DNA of 51,585 nucleotides from Chitinophagaceae bacterium (GTDB lineage Bacteria > Bacteroidota > Bacteroidia > Chitinophagales > Chitinophagaceae). Both the position numbers and the translations under genes were made by a program. Positions 28,280-37,976 of the stretch are shown piece by piece. The stretch's first letter is position 1. The number at the start of each line of letters is the position of its first letter. The notes below the pieces were generated by a model. That model ran no database searches. It had not been told where the DNA came from and saw only the letters and a list, made by a program, of their open reading frames with translations. The DNA lies in the NCBI GenBank assembly GCA_947450165.1, contig CANFUJ010000003.1, positions 1 through 51,585 on the forward strand. Reading direction: 5' to 3'.

Positions 28280-29281
28280 TTCTTCAATCTTTTTGAATCC
28301 TTCTTCAGCGGAGATTTTATTCCATAATATATTGTAGATGGTTTCTGCAATGGGCATGTTTGCGTTAATATGTTTGTTGATATTGTAAATACATCTACTG
28401 GCATTATAACCCTCTGCAACCATATTCATTTCGAGTTGTGCAGATTTTACAGAATAGCCTTTGCCAATCATGTTTCCAAAGGTTCGGTTTCGGCTAAATA
28501 AGGAATAGCAAGTTACCAGCAAATCGCCCAAGTATACAGAAGCTTTATAGTTTTGAGGTGTTGAATCAATTTCAAATTCAACATTTGGCTTTCCAGATTT
28601 TGTTATAAAACGCGCCATTTCATCGGCACAATTTGCAATTAATACACTCAAGAAATTATCGCCATAATCCAGGCCATGTGCAATGCCTGCACCTACAGCA
28701 TAAATGTTTTTTAATACCGCTGCATATTGAACACCATAGATATCATCATTAGAAATTGTTTTGAGATAATCGGTTTTAAAATATGTCGAAATTTCTCTTG
28801 TAGTATTGATGTCAATCCCTGAAAATGTTAGGTAAGATAATTTTTCTGCAGCTACTTCTTCAGCATGACAAGGCCCCATCACAGAAAAATAGTTTGAAAT
28901 AGGAACATTAAAATTTTTACTTAAAAAATCATTTAATAAAATATCGATATCAGGCAAAATGCCTTTTACTGCAGAAATGATCTTTTTTCCAGATAAAGTT
29001 TCGTTTGAAATCTTTGAAAACAAATCAATAATATAAGCAGAAGGTACAACAATCAATAGAACTTCAGATTTCTCAATAACTTCATTGATATCAGCAGACA
29101 AGCTTAGCTGATTCATATCAAATTTAGCAGAAGTTAAGTATTGTGGATTATGCGCACGAATTTTAAATTGTGCAATGGCTTGTTCATTACGGTTCCACCA
29201 ATTAATGTGTTGACCATTATCTGTCAATATTTTCGCAAGGGCTGTGCCCCAGCTTCCACTTCCTATTATACCAAAAGTCAT
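28268..29281 (-). CDS. gpsA: glycerol-3-phosphate dehydrogenase [NAD(P)+]
   Basis: GpsA reduces dihydroxyacetone phosphate to sn-glycerol-3-phosphate, the backbone of phospholipids. The 337-residue protein has the N-terminal Rossmann motif GSGSWG at 7-12. The conserved SVMGPCHAEEVAAE follows, and the catalytic lysine lies in QYAAVLKNIYAVGAGIAHGL. The C-terminal helical domain has SRNRTFGNMIGKG and MVAEGYNASRCIY. Length is normal. It follows rnc after 70 bp and is probably the last gene of the acpP-fabF-rnc-gpsA group. The stop codon is part of a hairpin. Confidence 0.96.
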   Translation of the reverse strand: MTFGIIGSGSWGTALAKILTDNGQHINWWNRNEQAIAQFKIRAHNPQYLTSAKFDMNQLSLSADINEVIEKSEVLLIVVPSAYIIDLFSKISNETLSGKKIISAVKGILPDIDILLNDFLSKNFNVPISNYFSVMGPCHAEEVAAEKLSYLTFSGIDINTTREISTYFKTDYLKTISNDDIYGVQYAAVLKNIYAVGAGIAHGLDYGDNFLSVLIANCADEMARFITKSGKPNVEFEIDSTPQNYKASVYLGDLLVTCYSLFSRNRTFGNMIGKGYSVKSAQLEMNMVAEGYNASRCIYNINKHINANMPIAETIYNILWNKISAEEGFKKIEEILV

Positions 29282-29351
29282 GTGTTGAATAAATAAGTTT
29301 TAAAATACAATGATTTATTGAATCAAGTTTTATTCTAAATAACACCTCAAG

Positions 29352-30065
29352 TTATATAAGTCCAAGTTTTTCAACAGCCATTTGAGCTGCTAAATGACTT
29401 GCATCTTTTTTATTGAAACCTTTTGCCTGTGCAATGATTTGTCCATCAACCGTAGCAGCAATGGTAAAAAGTCTGCGTCCTTTTTCCAAAGATTCGTTTA
29501 ATGTAGCAAACTCAACAGACTTGCCATTTTTACTAGCCCAACCGTATAATTTGTTTTTGATATTGATTTCAATATTTTCTAATTCATTGATGAATAAATG
29601 GGGCAAAATGATGTAATCCTCTACCCATTTCTGCGTTTTATTGTATCCTTTATCTAGGAACACCGCTCCTATCAATGCTTCTAAGGTATTTCCAAAAATC
29701 TGTGAAATTTTAAGGGCATGATCATTTTTATTATACAATGAAATTTTTTTGAGTCCCATTTTTAAAGCAATTTCATTGAGCTTCTGCCTGTTAACCATTT
29801 TACTTCTCATTTCAGTTAAAAATCCTTCATCTTTATACGGATATTTTTTAAACAGATAATGGGCGATAATAGAACTCAGAACGGCGTCTCCTAAAAACTC
29901 CAGCCTTTCATTATTTTCTTCTGAAAACTCTTTAATTGATCTATGGCTTAGTGCAATTTTATATAAATCTATATTTCCTGGAATGAATCCCAAGATATTT
30001 TTAAGCTGTTTTTTAAACGTGCTTTGCGCTTTATTGGAGGAGAAAAAATTAATTAGAAATTGCAA
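29352..30065 (-). CDS. rnc: ribonuclease III
   Basis: RNase III cuts double-stranded RNA in rRNA processing and in antisense regulation. The 237-residue protein has the signature NERLEFLGDAVL at 52-63 with the catalytic acids E56 and D60, and the second acidic site in FGNTLEALIGAVFLDKGY. A double-stranded RNA-binding domain makes up the last 70 residues, ending QAKGFNKKDASHLAAQMAVEKLGL. Length is normal. It lies 85 bp after fabF in the cluster acpP-fabF-rnc, a common Bacteroidota order. Confidence 0.97.
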   Translation of the reverse strand: MQFLINFFSSNKAQSTFKKQLKNILGFIPGNIDLYKIALSHRSIKEFSEENNERLEFLGDAVLSSIIAHYLFKKYPYKDEGFLTEMRSKMVNRQKLNEIALKMGLKKISLYNKNDHALKISQIFGNTLEALIGAVFLDKGYNKTQKWVEDYIILPHLFINELENIEINIKNKLYGWASKNGKSVEFATLNESLEKGRRLFTIAATVDGQIIAQAKGFNKKDASHLAAQMAVEKLGLI

Positions 30066-30150
30066 AATAAAAATTCTTGTTGTAAATCGAAATTATACTT
30101 TTCTTTTTTAAAAAGTTTGAATAATTCTAAGTAAACCGCATTTATGAAAA

Positions 30151-31404
30151 TTATGCAGAATATTTTTTTACAATTACTGAAGCGTTGTGGCCACCAAATC
30201 CAAACGTATTGCTTAATGCAGCACGAATTGTTTTTTGTTGAGGCTTATGAAATGTAAAATTTAGATTGGGATCTAAATCAGGATCATCGGTAAAATGATT
30301 GATGGTTGGCGGAACGATATCTTGAGTTACCGCCATGATACAAGCAAGAGCTTCAAGCGCGCCTGCAGCTCCAAGACAATGTCCGGTCATACTTTTGGTA
30401 GAACTGATATTTAAGTTATACGCATGTGGGCCAAAAACATTCAGGATGGCTTTAGTTTCGGCGATATCACCTAAAGGTGTAGAAGTACCATGAACATTGA
30501 TGTAATCAATATCTTCTGGGTTCATGCCAGCATCTTTTAAGGCAACGCGCATTACGTTATTAGCGCCTAATCCTTCTGGATGTGGTGCAGTAATGTGGTG
30601 CGCATCGGCAGTAGCGCCTCCACCAGCGATTTCGCAATAAATTTTTGCACCTCTTGCCAAAGCATGTTCTAGACTTTCGAGCACCAAGACACCAGCACCT
30701 TCTCCCATAACAAAACCATCACGGTCTTTATCAAATGGTCGACTTGCTGTTTTTGGATCGTCATTTCTTTCGCTCAAAGCTTTCATGGCATTGAAACCTC
30801 CTAAGCCTGCTGCACTTATTACAGCTTCGCTACCGCCCGTAATAATTACATCTGCTTTATTTAATCTAATGTTGTCAAAAGCATCAATAATAGCGTTGGT
30901 AGATGAAGCGCAAGCACTAACAACGGCATAGTTTGGACCGCGAAATCCGTGGCGCATAGAAATTTGACCGGCTGCGATATCCAAAATCATTTTTGGAATG
31001 AAAAAGGGATTGAAACGAGGTGTCCCATCTCCTGCTGCAAAATTCATTACTTCTTCTTGGAAAGTAATAAGTCCACCGATACCACTTGCAAAAATTACAC
31101 CTACACGATCAGGGTTTACATTCTCATTGGTAATTCCTGAATCTTTAACGGCTTCGTCGCTGGCAATTAATGCAAACTGACAATAGCGATCCATTTTGCG
31201 GGCTTCTTTTCGATCAAGATACTCGGTAGCATCAAAATTTTTAACCTCACAGGCAAATCTAGTTTTGAATTTAGAAACATCGAATTGCTGAATAAAATCA
31301 CAGCCGCTTACTCCATCTTTTAAACCCTGCCAATATTCATCAACAGTTTTTCCCAATGGGGTAAGTGCTCCAAGTCCAGTTACTACAACTCTTTTTAAAT
31401 CCAT
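30151..31404 (-). CDS. fabF: beta-ketoacyl-ACP synthase II
   Basis: FabF condenses malonyl-ACP with a growing acyl-ACP in fatty-acid elongation. The 417-residue thiolase-fold protein has the Cys-His-His active site: C165 in VVSACASSTNA, H305 in INVHGTSTPLGD and H342 in SMTGHCLGAAG. The GFGGHNAS block near the C-terminus is also present. Length is typical. The gene starts 31 bp after acpP, its protein partner, and precedes rnc. Confidence 0.97.
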   Translation of the reverse strand: MDLKRVVVTGLGALTPLGKTVDEYWQGLKDGVSGCDFIQQFDVSKFKTRFACEVKNFDATEYLDRKEARKMDRYCQFALIASDEAVKDSGITNENVNPDRVGVIFASGIGGLITFQEEVMNFAAGDGTPRFNPFFIPKMILDIAAGQISMRHGFRGPNYAVVSACASSTNAIIDAFDNIRLNKADVIITGGSEAVISAAGLGGFNAMKALSERNDDPKTASRPFDKDRDGFVMGEGAGVLVLESLEHALARGAKIYCEIAGGGATADAHHITAPHPEGLGANNVMRVALKDAGMNPEDIDYINVHGTSTPLGDIAETKAILNVFGPHAYNLNISSTKSMTGHCLGAAGALEALACIMAVTQDIVPPTINHFTDDPDLDPNLNFTFHKPQQKTIRAALSNTFGFGGHNASVIVKKYSA

Positions 31405-31435
31405 ACGATTTGCCTGTGAAAATTAAAAGATTAAA

Positions 31436-31672
31436 TTACTTTGCATTTTCTTCTAGATAAGAAACAGCTTGACCAACAGTAGTGATGGTTTCAGCTTGCT
31501 CATCTGGAATAGAAATGTTGAATTCTTTTTCAAATTCCATAATAAGTTCAACGGTGTCCAAGCTATCGGCACCTAAATCATTAGTGAATGAAGCTTCTGG
31601 AGTTACCTCTGCTTCATCAACACCTAATTTGTCAACAATAATTTTCTTTACTCTTGTTGCAATGTCTGACAT
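31436..31672 (-). CDS. acpP: acyl carrier protein
   Basis: AcpP carries growing acyl chains on a 4'-phosphopantetheine arm. The 78-residue acidic protein has the attachment serine S37 in the signature [13 protein letters not shown], and the usual four-helix pattern follows. It starts the acpP-fabF-rnc group. A good promoter match with a TACTTTTG box and an upstream TTTG lies 28-57 bp before the ATG. Confidence 0.98.
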   Translation of the reverse strand: MSDIATRVKKIIVDKLGVDEAEVTPEASFTNDLGADSLDTVELIMEFEKEFNISIPDEQAETITTVGQAVSYLEENAK

Positions 31673-31699
31673 GATAATAGTATTTAGTTAAAACTGACG

Positions 31700-31729
31700 C
31701 AAAAGTATATAATTTGTATCAAATGCAAA
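31700..31729 (-). promoter_or_regulatory. promoter of acpP-fabF
   Basis: On the minus strand TTTG (31729-31726) is followed after 18 bp by TACTTTTG (31707-31700). This matches the Bacteroidota -33/-7 consensus (TTTG, about 18-20 bp, TAnnTTTG). Transcription would begin near 31693, about 20 nt before the acpP ATG. Confidence 0.6.
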
Positions 31730-31850
31730 TAAATAGTACAAACTAATTAATTAATAAAAAAAATGCCCTTATATTTTACTAGCTTGAAAATTGATTTTTT
31801 AAAAAATCGTGTATATTTATCCACTTTAATAAACTTTTTATACAAATATT

Positions 31851-32285
31851 ATGGGACTAAAGCAGATTGACCACGGCAGTGCTGAATATATACAAATGGT
31901 ATCATTAAGAAACGAGATACTTAGAAAGCCTTTAGGACTTGATTTTAGCGAAGAGGAATTGGCAAATGAAAAAAATGATATATTAATTGCCGCTTTCGAC
32001 GACGACGAAATGGTTGGCTGCTGTATGCTTTGTAAGATCACTGACGAAAGGGTAAAACTTAGACAAATGGCCGTGCATGAAAATGTACAAGGTAAAGGTT
32101 TAGGAGCAGCAATTTTAAATTTTGCCGAAAATATTGCTAGAGATAAGGGATATAAAACGCTATTTATGCACGCTAGGGAATCTGCCGTTGGTTTTTACGA
32201 AAAATTGGGCTATCAAATTAATAGCGATGTTTTTAAAGAAGTGAATATTCCACATTATGTAATGGAGAAAACATTAGAGGTTTGA
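31851..32285 (+). CDS. GNAT-family N-acetyltransferase
   Basis: This 144-residue single-domain GNAT protein has the acetyl-CoA loop in VHENVQGKGLGAAILNFAE (motif Q/R-x-x-G-x-G/A). The preceding strand is VKLRQMAV and the C-terminal part has LFMHARESAVGFYEKLGY. It is similar in layout to the ElaA/YjcF-type small acetyltransferases. Substrate cannot be predicted. It is divergent from acpP, and a long repeat region begins directly after its stop. Confidence 0.92.
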   Translation: MGLKQIDHGSAEYIQMVSLRNEILRKPLGLDFSEEELANEKNDILIAAFDDDEMVGCCMLCKITDERVKLRQMAVHENVQGKGLGAAILNFAENIARDKGYKTLFMHARESAVGFYEKLGYQINSDVFKEVNIPHYVMEKTLEV

Positions 32286-32690
32286 GAGGTTGTAGGGGTT
32301 GAAGATGTTCAACCCTTACGAAGATTGTTTTGACGTTCAAAAGGTTCAATAAGTTCAATGCGTTCAAAATGTTGGGATTTTCCTTTGCCGATGTTGGTGC
32401 TTTCACCAATTGCAAAGGTTTAAAACGCTTCGCTGGTTTAATAGTTTAATGGTTTAAGGTTGGAAGTGATTTCCATTTATTAGCATCTTAGTTTTATAAA
32501 AAACTTCGTGTCTTTGCGCCTTTGCGTCTTCGTGTTTCAAATTCTTCGTGTCAATAAAGGTTCAAGACGTTCAATAAGTTCAATGCGTTCAAAAGGTTGG
32601 AAGCATTGTCCATTTTATTTGCATCTTTGTTTTAAAAAAACTTTGTGCCTTTGCGTCTTCGTGACTTCGTGTTTCAACTCCTTCGCGGCA
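32281..32690 (+). repeat. mosaic repeat region C: two 9-bp blocks, hairpin and 'ctttgcg/cttcgtg' tails
   Basis: This gene-free stretch holds, in order, several modules. A hairpin lies at 32292-32319 (the same 12-bp arms as at 10384-10411, loop gatg). Four 9-mers from 32335 (gttcaaaag, gttcaataa, gttcaatgc, gttcaaaat) precede gttgg. A cttcgctgg...ggttggaagtgatttccat module lies at 32428-32479, and a ctttgcgcctttgcgtcttcg tail at 32510-32532. A second 9-mer block at 32560-32600 and a second tail at 32641-32677 follow. The gap 32286-32754 has no gene. Confidence 0.85.
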
Positions 32691-32696
32691 AACAAA

Positions 32697-32722
32697 AATC
32701 CCCCGTGATTAAACGAGGGATT
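32697..32722 (-). terminator. intrinsic terminator after atpC
   Basis: On the minus strand the arms AATCCCTCG and CGGGGGATT (one G-U pair) are followed by a T run. It lies 33 bp beyond the atpC stop and should end the atpD-atpC transcript. Confidence 0.8.
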
Positions 32723-32754
32723 AAAATTATTTGACTAGATAAATCCTTTTAAAA

Positions 32755-33006
32755 TTATTTTTCTTCAGCACCTTCAATTAATACAGTTGTATTGTTGTTC
32801 AACACCTCCACAAATCCACTTTGAATGGTATAGCTTTTAGTGTTGTTTTTGTCGGTAAGAATTTTAAGTGTGCCGCTTTTAAGTGCACTAACCAAAGGCG
32901 CATGTTTATCTAGCACTTCAAACAATCCATTTATTCCTGGAAGTTGAACGCCGTATACATCTGCGCTGTAAATTTTTTTCTCTGGTGTTAATATTTCTAG
33001 TTTCAT
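32755..33006 (-). CDS. atpC: ATP synthase F1 epsilon subunit
   Basis: The epsilon subunit links the gamma stalk to the c-ring in ATP synthase. The ATG at 33006 is chosen because it gives MKLEILTPEKKIYS, the usual family start. An in-frame ATG at 33084 only adds 26 residues encoded by the 9-bp repeat. The protein is then 83 residues and contains just the N-terminal beta sandwich (YGVQLPGINGLFEVLDKHAPLVSAL). The C-terminal helical hairpin that inhibits ATP hydrolysis in other bacteria is missing, as is common in Bacteroidota. It pairs with atpD upstream. Confidence 0.93.
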   Translation of the reverse strand: MKLEILTPEKKIYSADVYGVQLPGINGLFEVLDKHAPLVSALKSGTLKILTDKNNTKSYTIQSGFVEVLNNNTTVLIEGAEEK

Positions 33007-33032
33007 TTTATTCTTTTGAATTTTTGTAAACG

Positions 33033-33119
33033 GTTCAAAAAGTTCAATACGTTCAATGTGTTCAATAGGTTTTAAACTTCTCAAACCTCATAAACTGCTC
33101 AAACCTCCAAAACGTTTTA
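33033..33119. repeat. 9-bp-period repeat block D between atpD and atpC, changing orientation midway
   Basis: On the plus strand 33033-33068 reads gttcaaaaa, gttcaatac, gttcaatgt and gttcaatag. From 33069 the 9-bp step continues, but the units are the complement of gtttgagNN/gtttaaaac types (gttttaaac, ttctcaaac, ctcataaac, tgctcaaac, ctccaaaac, gttttaaac). The block fills almost all of the 121-bp gap inside the atpDC operon. Confidence 0.85.
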
Positions 33120-33127
33120 AACCTCTC

Positions 33128-34642
<1,515 letters not shown>

Positions 34643-34669
34643 TTAAAATTTGATATATTTTATTGGGCG

Positions 34670-34677
34670 CAAAGGTA
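34670..34677 (-). promoter_or_regulatory. candidate -7 box (TACCTTTG) for atpD
   Basis: The minus strand reads TACCTTTG followed by CG, 37 bp before the atpD ATG. It matches TAnnTTTG exactly, but no convincing -33 TTTG is seen. Confidence 0.4.
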
Positions 34678-34768
34678 AGGGTTGAAATTTGTATTGAAAA
34701 ATCGAAATTGTATTTTTTTACGCGTATTAAACCTAAAATCCTGAATTTGCTATAATCTGGGTTTAAAA

Positions 34769-35656
34769 TCAAGTTTTCGTTACTTGAGGATTTCGATTTG
34801 CCCAATAAACCCCCAATAAAATAATTAAAAGACTCTCGATTTTCATCAATCCAACAGCTTCTCCAAAAAAATATCCCCAAGAAATGGCCACAAATGGAAT
34901 TCCATAGGTTACCATTGAAGAAAATATGGCACCAGCGTTTTTAATTAAAATATAAAATAAAATGTTAGCCAAAGAAGTACCCACCGCGCCAAGCAAGCAG
35001 GAAAATCCAATTGAATAAAGCACTTGATTATTATGAAAATTAATTTGAAAAAAACCAGAATAAGCCAATACAATTAAAGCAGGTATTGCATTTAAAGCCA
35101 ATGCCATGGAAACAATTTGTAAAGAAGGGATTCCTTTTAAATGTTTTTGAACAAGATTTACATTGAAGCCATACATTATGGTTGCCATGATAATCAATAT
35201 CAAATACCACAGATTTGAGCCCAACGATAAATTAGATTGACTTAAAAATAAAAAAACACAGCCGCAAAAAGCAATCAGTACACCGATAATTTTTTGCCAA
35301 GAAGTGATATTTTTAAAAAACAACGCTCCAGTAATGATTACGAAAATTGGCGTAAGTGCGTTAAGCATTCCCGCAAGTGAACTATCAATGCCCGTTTCTG
35401 CAATACAAAACAAATAGGCAGGCAACAAACTTCCTAATGACCCAGATAGAAAAACAATTGGGATTTTATTAGTTGGGATTATTTTAAAGCTCTTATAAAG
35501 CATTGGCACAAGAACCAATCCCGATGCAATAATTCTAACAGAGGCTACTTGAAAGGCATTAAGTCCCATCAAACCTGCTTTCATTAAGATAAAACTACTT
35601 CCCCAAATAAAAGACAAAACGATGAATAATAGAATATTGCCCAATTTGGTTTCCAT
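34769..35656 (-). CDS. EamA/DMT-family transporter
   Basis: This 295-residue protein has ten hydrophobic helices arranged as two EamA repeats. The first repeat holds FIWGSSFILMKAGL and ASVRIIASGLVLVP, and the second begins near residue 145. The conserved GSLGSLLPAYLFCIAETG and NALTPIFVIITGALFF blocks are typical of drug/metabolite transporters. Substrate is unknown. It is divergent from mscL and lies well upstream of atpD. Confidence 0.92.
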   Translation of the reverse strand: METKLGNILLFIVLSFIWGSSFILMKAGLMGLNAFQVASVRIIASGLVLVPMLYKSFKIIPTNKIPIVFLSGSLGSLLPAYLFCIAETGIDSSLAGMLNALTPIFVIITGALFFKNITSWQKIIGVLIAFCGCVFLFLSQSNLSLGSNLWYLILIIMATIMYGFNVNLVQKHLKGIPSLQIVSMALALNAIPALIVLAYSGFFQINFHNNQVLYSIGFSCLLGAVGTSLANILFYILIKNAGAIFSSMVTYGIPFVAISWGYFFGEAVGLMKIESLLIILLGVYWANRNPQVTKT

Positions 35657-35778
35657 AGCTACTAAAATTTACTGCAAAAGTGCATTAAAAGGGAATAGGA
35701 TCTCTATAAATTTTTAATCAAATATTTTAATGCTATTTTTCTTTATTTTTAAATATCAAATCATTAAAAATATTTTTT

Positions 35779-36150
35779 ATGTCATTTATCAAAGAATTTA
35801 AAACATTTGCCACATCGGGCAACATTGTAGACCTAGCGGTAGCGGTAATTATTGGTGGTGCTTTTGGATCGATTGTATCATCACTTGTAGATGATATTAT
35901 TACGCCATTGTTGTTAACTCCTGCATTACAAGCTGCACACGTAAATGACATCACCAGTTTGAGCTGGGGTGCCGTAAAATATGGTAATTTCTTGTCTTCT
36001 GTTATTAAATTTACCATAATTGCATTTGTATTATTTGCATTAATAAAAGCAATGAATGCCCTTAAAAAGAAAGAAGAAGCAAAATCAGAACCTGAAGTTT
36101 CTTCAACAGAAAAATTATTAACAGAAATTAGAGACGCACTTAAAAAATAA
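35779..36150 (+). CDS. mscL: large-conductance mechanosensitive channel
   Basis: MscL opens a wide pore at high membrane tension and protects cells from osmotic downshock. The 123-residue protein has the short N-terminal helix (MSFIKEFKTFATSGNIVDLA). The first membrane helix follows with the gate motif VAVIIGGAFGSIVSSLVDDIITPLL, then a periplasmic loop, a second helix (about 73-93) and a charged cytoplasmic bundle ending LTEIRDALKK. All parts are present at normal length. The next gene starts 3 bp after the stop and is probably co-transcribed. Confidence 0.97.
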   Translation: MSFIKEFKTFATSGNIVDLAVAVIIGGAFGSIVSSLVDDIITPLLLTPALQAAHVNDITSLSWGAVKYGNFLSSVIKFTIIAFVLFALIKAMNALKKKEEAKSEPEVSSTEKLLTEIRDALKK

Positions 36151-36153
36151 AAC

Positions 36154-37092
36154 ATGAAGTTTTTTGTACTGATAAATTTGTTTATTGGAATATCGCTTGT
36201 TACTTTTTCGCAAGATGCTGAAATTGTTGACTTAAAAAAAGATGCAGAATCTATAAAATTAGAAATAGACTCATCAAATAGAACTTGGAAGCTTGGAGGT
36301 AAATTTAATTTGAATGTAAACCAAGGCACACAAAGCAATTGGTCGGCAGGTGGAGAAGAATTTTCATTTTCTCTAAATACTTACCTGAATCTTTATGCGT
36401 ATTACAAAAAAAACAAACATGCATGGGATAATAATTTAGAGCTTGGTTTTGGATTGGTGCAAACCACCAGTTTGGGTAGACGAAAATCCAGTGATAGAAT
36501 AGATTATACCAACAAATACGGATATGCATTAAGTAAAACCATTAACCTTACCTCACTTGCCAATCTTAGAACACAATTTGCAAATGGTTACTCATACACA
36601 AAAAATAGTTTGGGCGTAGACACTAGCTCGTTAACATCTAAACCATTTACCCCTGCTTACATTTTATTTTCACAGGGATTTGATTTTAAACCAAAAGAAA
36701 ACATCTCTTTATTTTGTTCGCCCATTACATCAAGATTAATAGTTGTTTCTGATAAAAAACTTGGTGCATTATATGGTATAGATTCTGGGAAAATAGTTGC
36801 ATCTCAATTGGGTGCTTATTTTTCTGGAAATTACAGCGGAAAAATTGGAAAAAAATTCATGTATAAAACAAAGCTCGATTTGTTTTCGAATTACAAAAAG
36901 AATCCTGGAAATATTGATATTTTTTGGACGAATGCGATATCTGCAAAAATTACCAAGTTCATCAATTTTAGTTTTAATGTAGATATGATTTATGATAATG
37001 ACATAAAAAACATCAACCCTAAAAAAGGACCTGCACCACAATGGCAGCAGCTAATGGGTATTGGATTTGCCTATACGTTTAAGAAAAAATAG
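36154..37092 (+). CDS. DUF3078 outer-membrane-type protein
   Basis: This 312-residue protein has a signal peptide (about 1-19). An N-terminal block TWKLGGKFNLNVNQGTQSNW with SAGGEEFSFSL is typical of the Bacteroidota family DUF3078. Beta strands follow (HAWDNNLELGFGLVQT, RIDYTNKYGYAL) up to a terminal FAYTFKKK. It is probably an outer-membrane barrel of unknown function. It starts 3 bp after mscL, so the two are likely expressed together, but whether they work together is not known. Confidence 0.88.
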   Translation: MKFFVLINLFIGISLVTFSQDAEIVDLKKDAESIKLEIDSSNRTWKLGGKFNLNVNQGTQSNWSAGGEEFSFSLNTYLNLYAYYKKNKHAWDNNLELGFGLVQTTSLGRRKSSDRIDYTNKYGYALSKTINLTSLANLRTQFANGYSYTKNSLGVDTSSLTSKPFTPAYILFSQGFDFKPKENISLFCSPITSRLIVVSDKKLGALYGIDSGKIVASQLGAYFSGNYSGKIGKKFMYKTKLDLFSNYKKNPGNIDIFWTNAISAKITKFINFSFNVDMIYDNDIKNINPKKGPAPQWQQLMGIGFAYTFKKK

Positions 37093-37169
37093 CAGAAACT
37101 TGTTTCTATATCTTTGCTTAACTGTTTGAATGTTTTACCTTTAATCTTCATTTTTAAAATCATTTTACC

Positions 37170-37976
37170 TTGAGTAATATTCCATCTTATCAAATAAAGC
37201 TTGAACAATTTGAGGGACCTTTTGATTTATTGCTGTTTTTTATTGAGCGTGATGAATTGGATATTTATAACATCCCCATTACCAAAATAACGAATGAGTT
37301 TTTAGATCATATCCACATCACGGATAAGTTGAACATTGAATTAAGCAGTGAATTCATTTTGTTCATCAGTACATTAATGCGCATCAAAGCAAAAATGCTA
37401 TTACCAAGAAAAGAAATTGATGCTGATGGCAATGAAATAGATCCGAGAATGGAGTTGGTAGACAAAATTCTTGAATACAAGAAATTTAAAGAGGCCTCTT
37501 TAAAAATGGCAGAAATGGAGGCAGAAAGGATGTTGATGCTGAAGCGAGGCAACGTGCAAAAAGAATTATCTCAAATTGGGGAAGAATCGGGCGAGGGCAC
37601 TGAAATACAAGCCGTTACTATGTTTAAGTTGATGAAGGCATTTGAAAAAGTAATTCAACGCATTCAGCAACGAAATTTCAAACCAGTGCATACTGTGGTG
37701 CAATACAATTATACTATGGAAGATTGCAGAACACACATGCTTGACTTAGCATCGAAAGAAAAATCATTGTCGTTTGAGAAAGTATTTGAAATTTGTAACG
37801 ATCGTATACACGCCATTTTTCTGTTTTTGAATATGCTTGAATTGGTACAACAAAAATATCTTCAAATATTAATTGGTGAGGGAAGAAATAATTTTATTTT
37901 AACGTATAATGAGAACCGTGAGGAAGACATTGTGAACCAACTTACTGATGAAGATTTCAGTCATTTGAATGGATAA
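37170..37976 (+). CDS. scpA: segregation and condensation protein A
   Basis: ScpA is the kleisin subunit that joins SMC heads and ScpB in chromosome condensation. The 268-residue protein opens with the conserved YQIKLEQFEGPFDLLLFFIERDELDIYNI block and continues with an SSEFILFISTLMRIKAKMLLP stretch. It ends in a winged-helix-like C-terminus. The best start is a TTG at 37170, which gives MSNIPSYQIKL. The stop overlaps the pirin gene by 8 bp. smc and scpB are not in the window. Confidence 0.93.
   Translation: MSNIPSYQIKLEQFEGPFDLLLFFIERDELDIYNIPITKITNEFLDHIHITDKLNIELSSEFILFISTLMRIKAKMLLPRKEIDADGNEIDPRMELVDKILEYKKFKEASLKMAEMEAERMLMLKRGNVQKELSQIGEESGEGTEIQAVTMFKLMKAFEKVIQRIQQRNFKPVHTVVQYNYTMEDCRTHMLDLASKEKSLSFEKVFEICNDRIHAIFLFLNMLELVQQKYLQILIGEGRNNFILTYNENREEDIVNQLTDEDFSHLNG

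Noticed and set aside
32335-32600. CRISPR-like array in the 9-bp repeats
   Set aside because: The repeat unit is 9 bp with 3 variable bases. There are no 25-40 bp repeats with unique spacers and no cas genes.
33007-33084. Longer N-terminus for atpC (26 extra residues)
   Set aside because: The extra codons are the 9-bp repeat itself. The family start fits the ATG at 33006.
35733-36338. 201-codon minus-strand frame opposite mscL and the DUF3078 gene
   Set aside because: Both plus-strand genes are clear families with normal lengths, so the long antisense frame is a composition effect.
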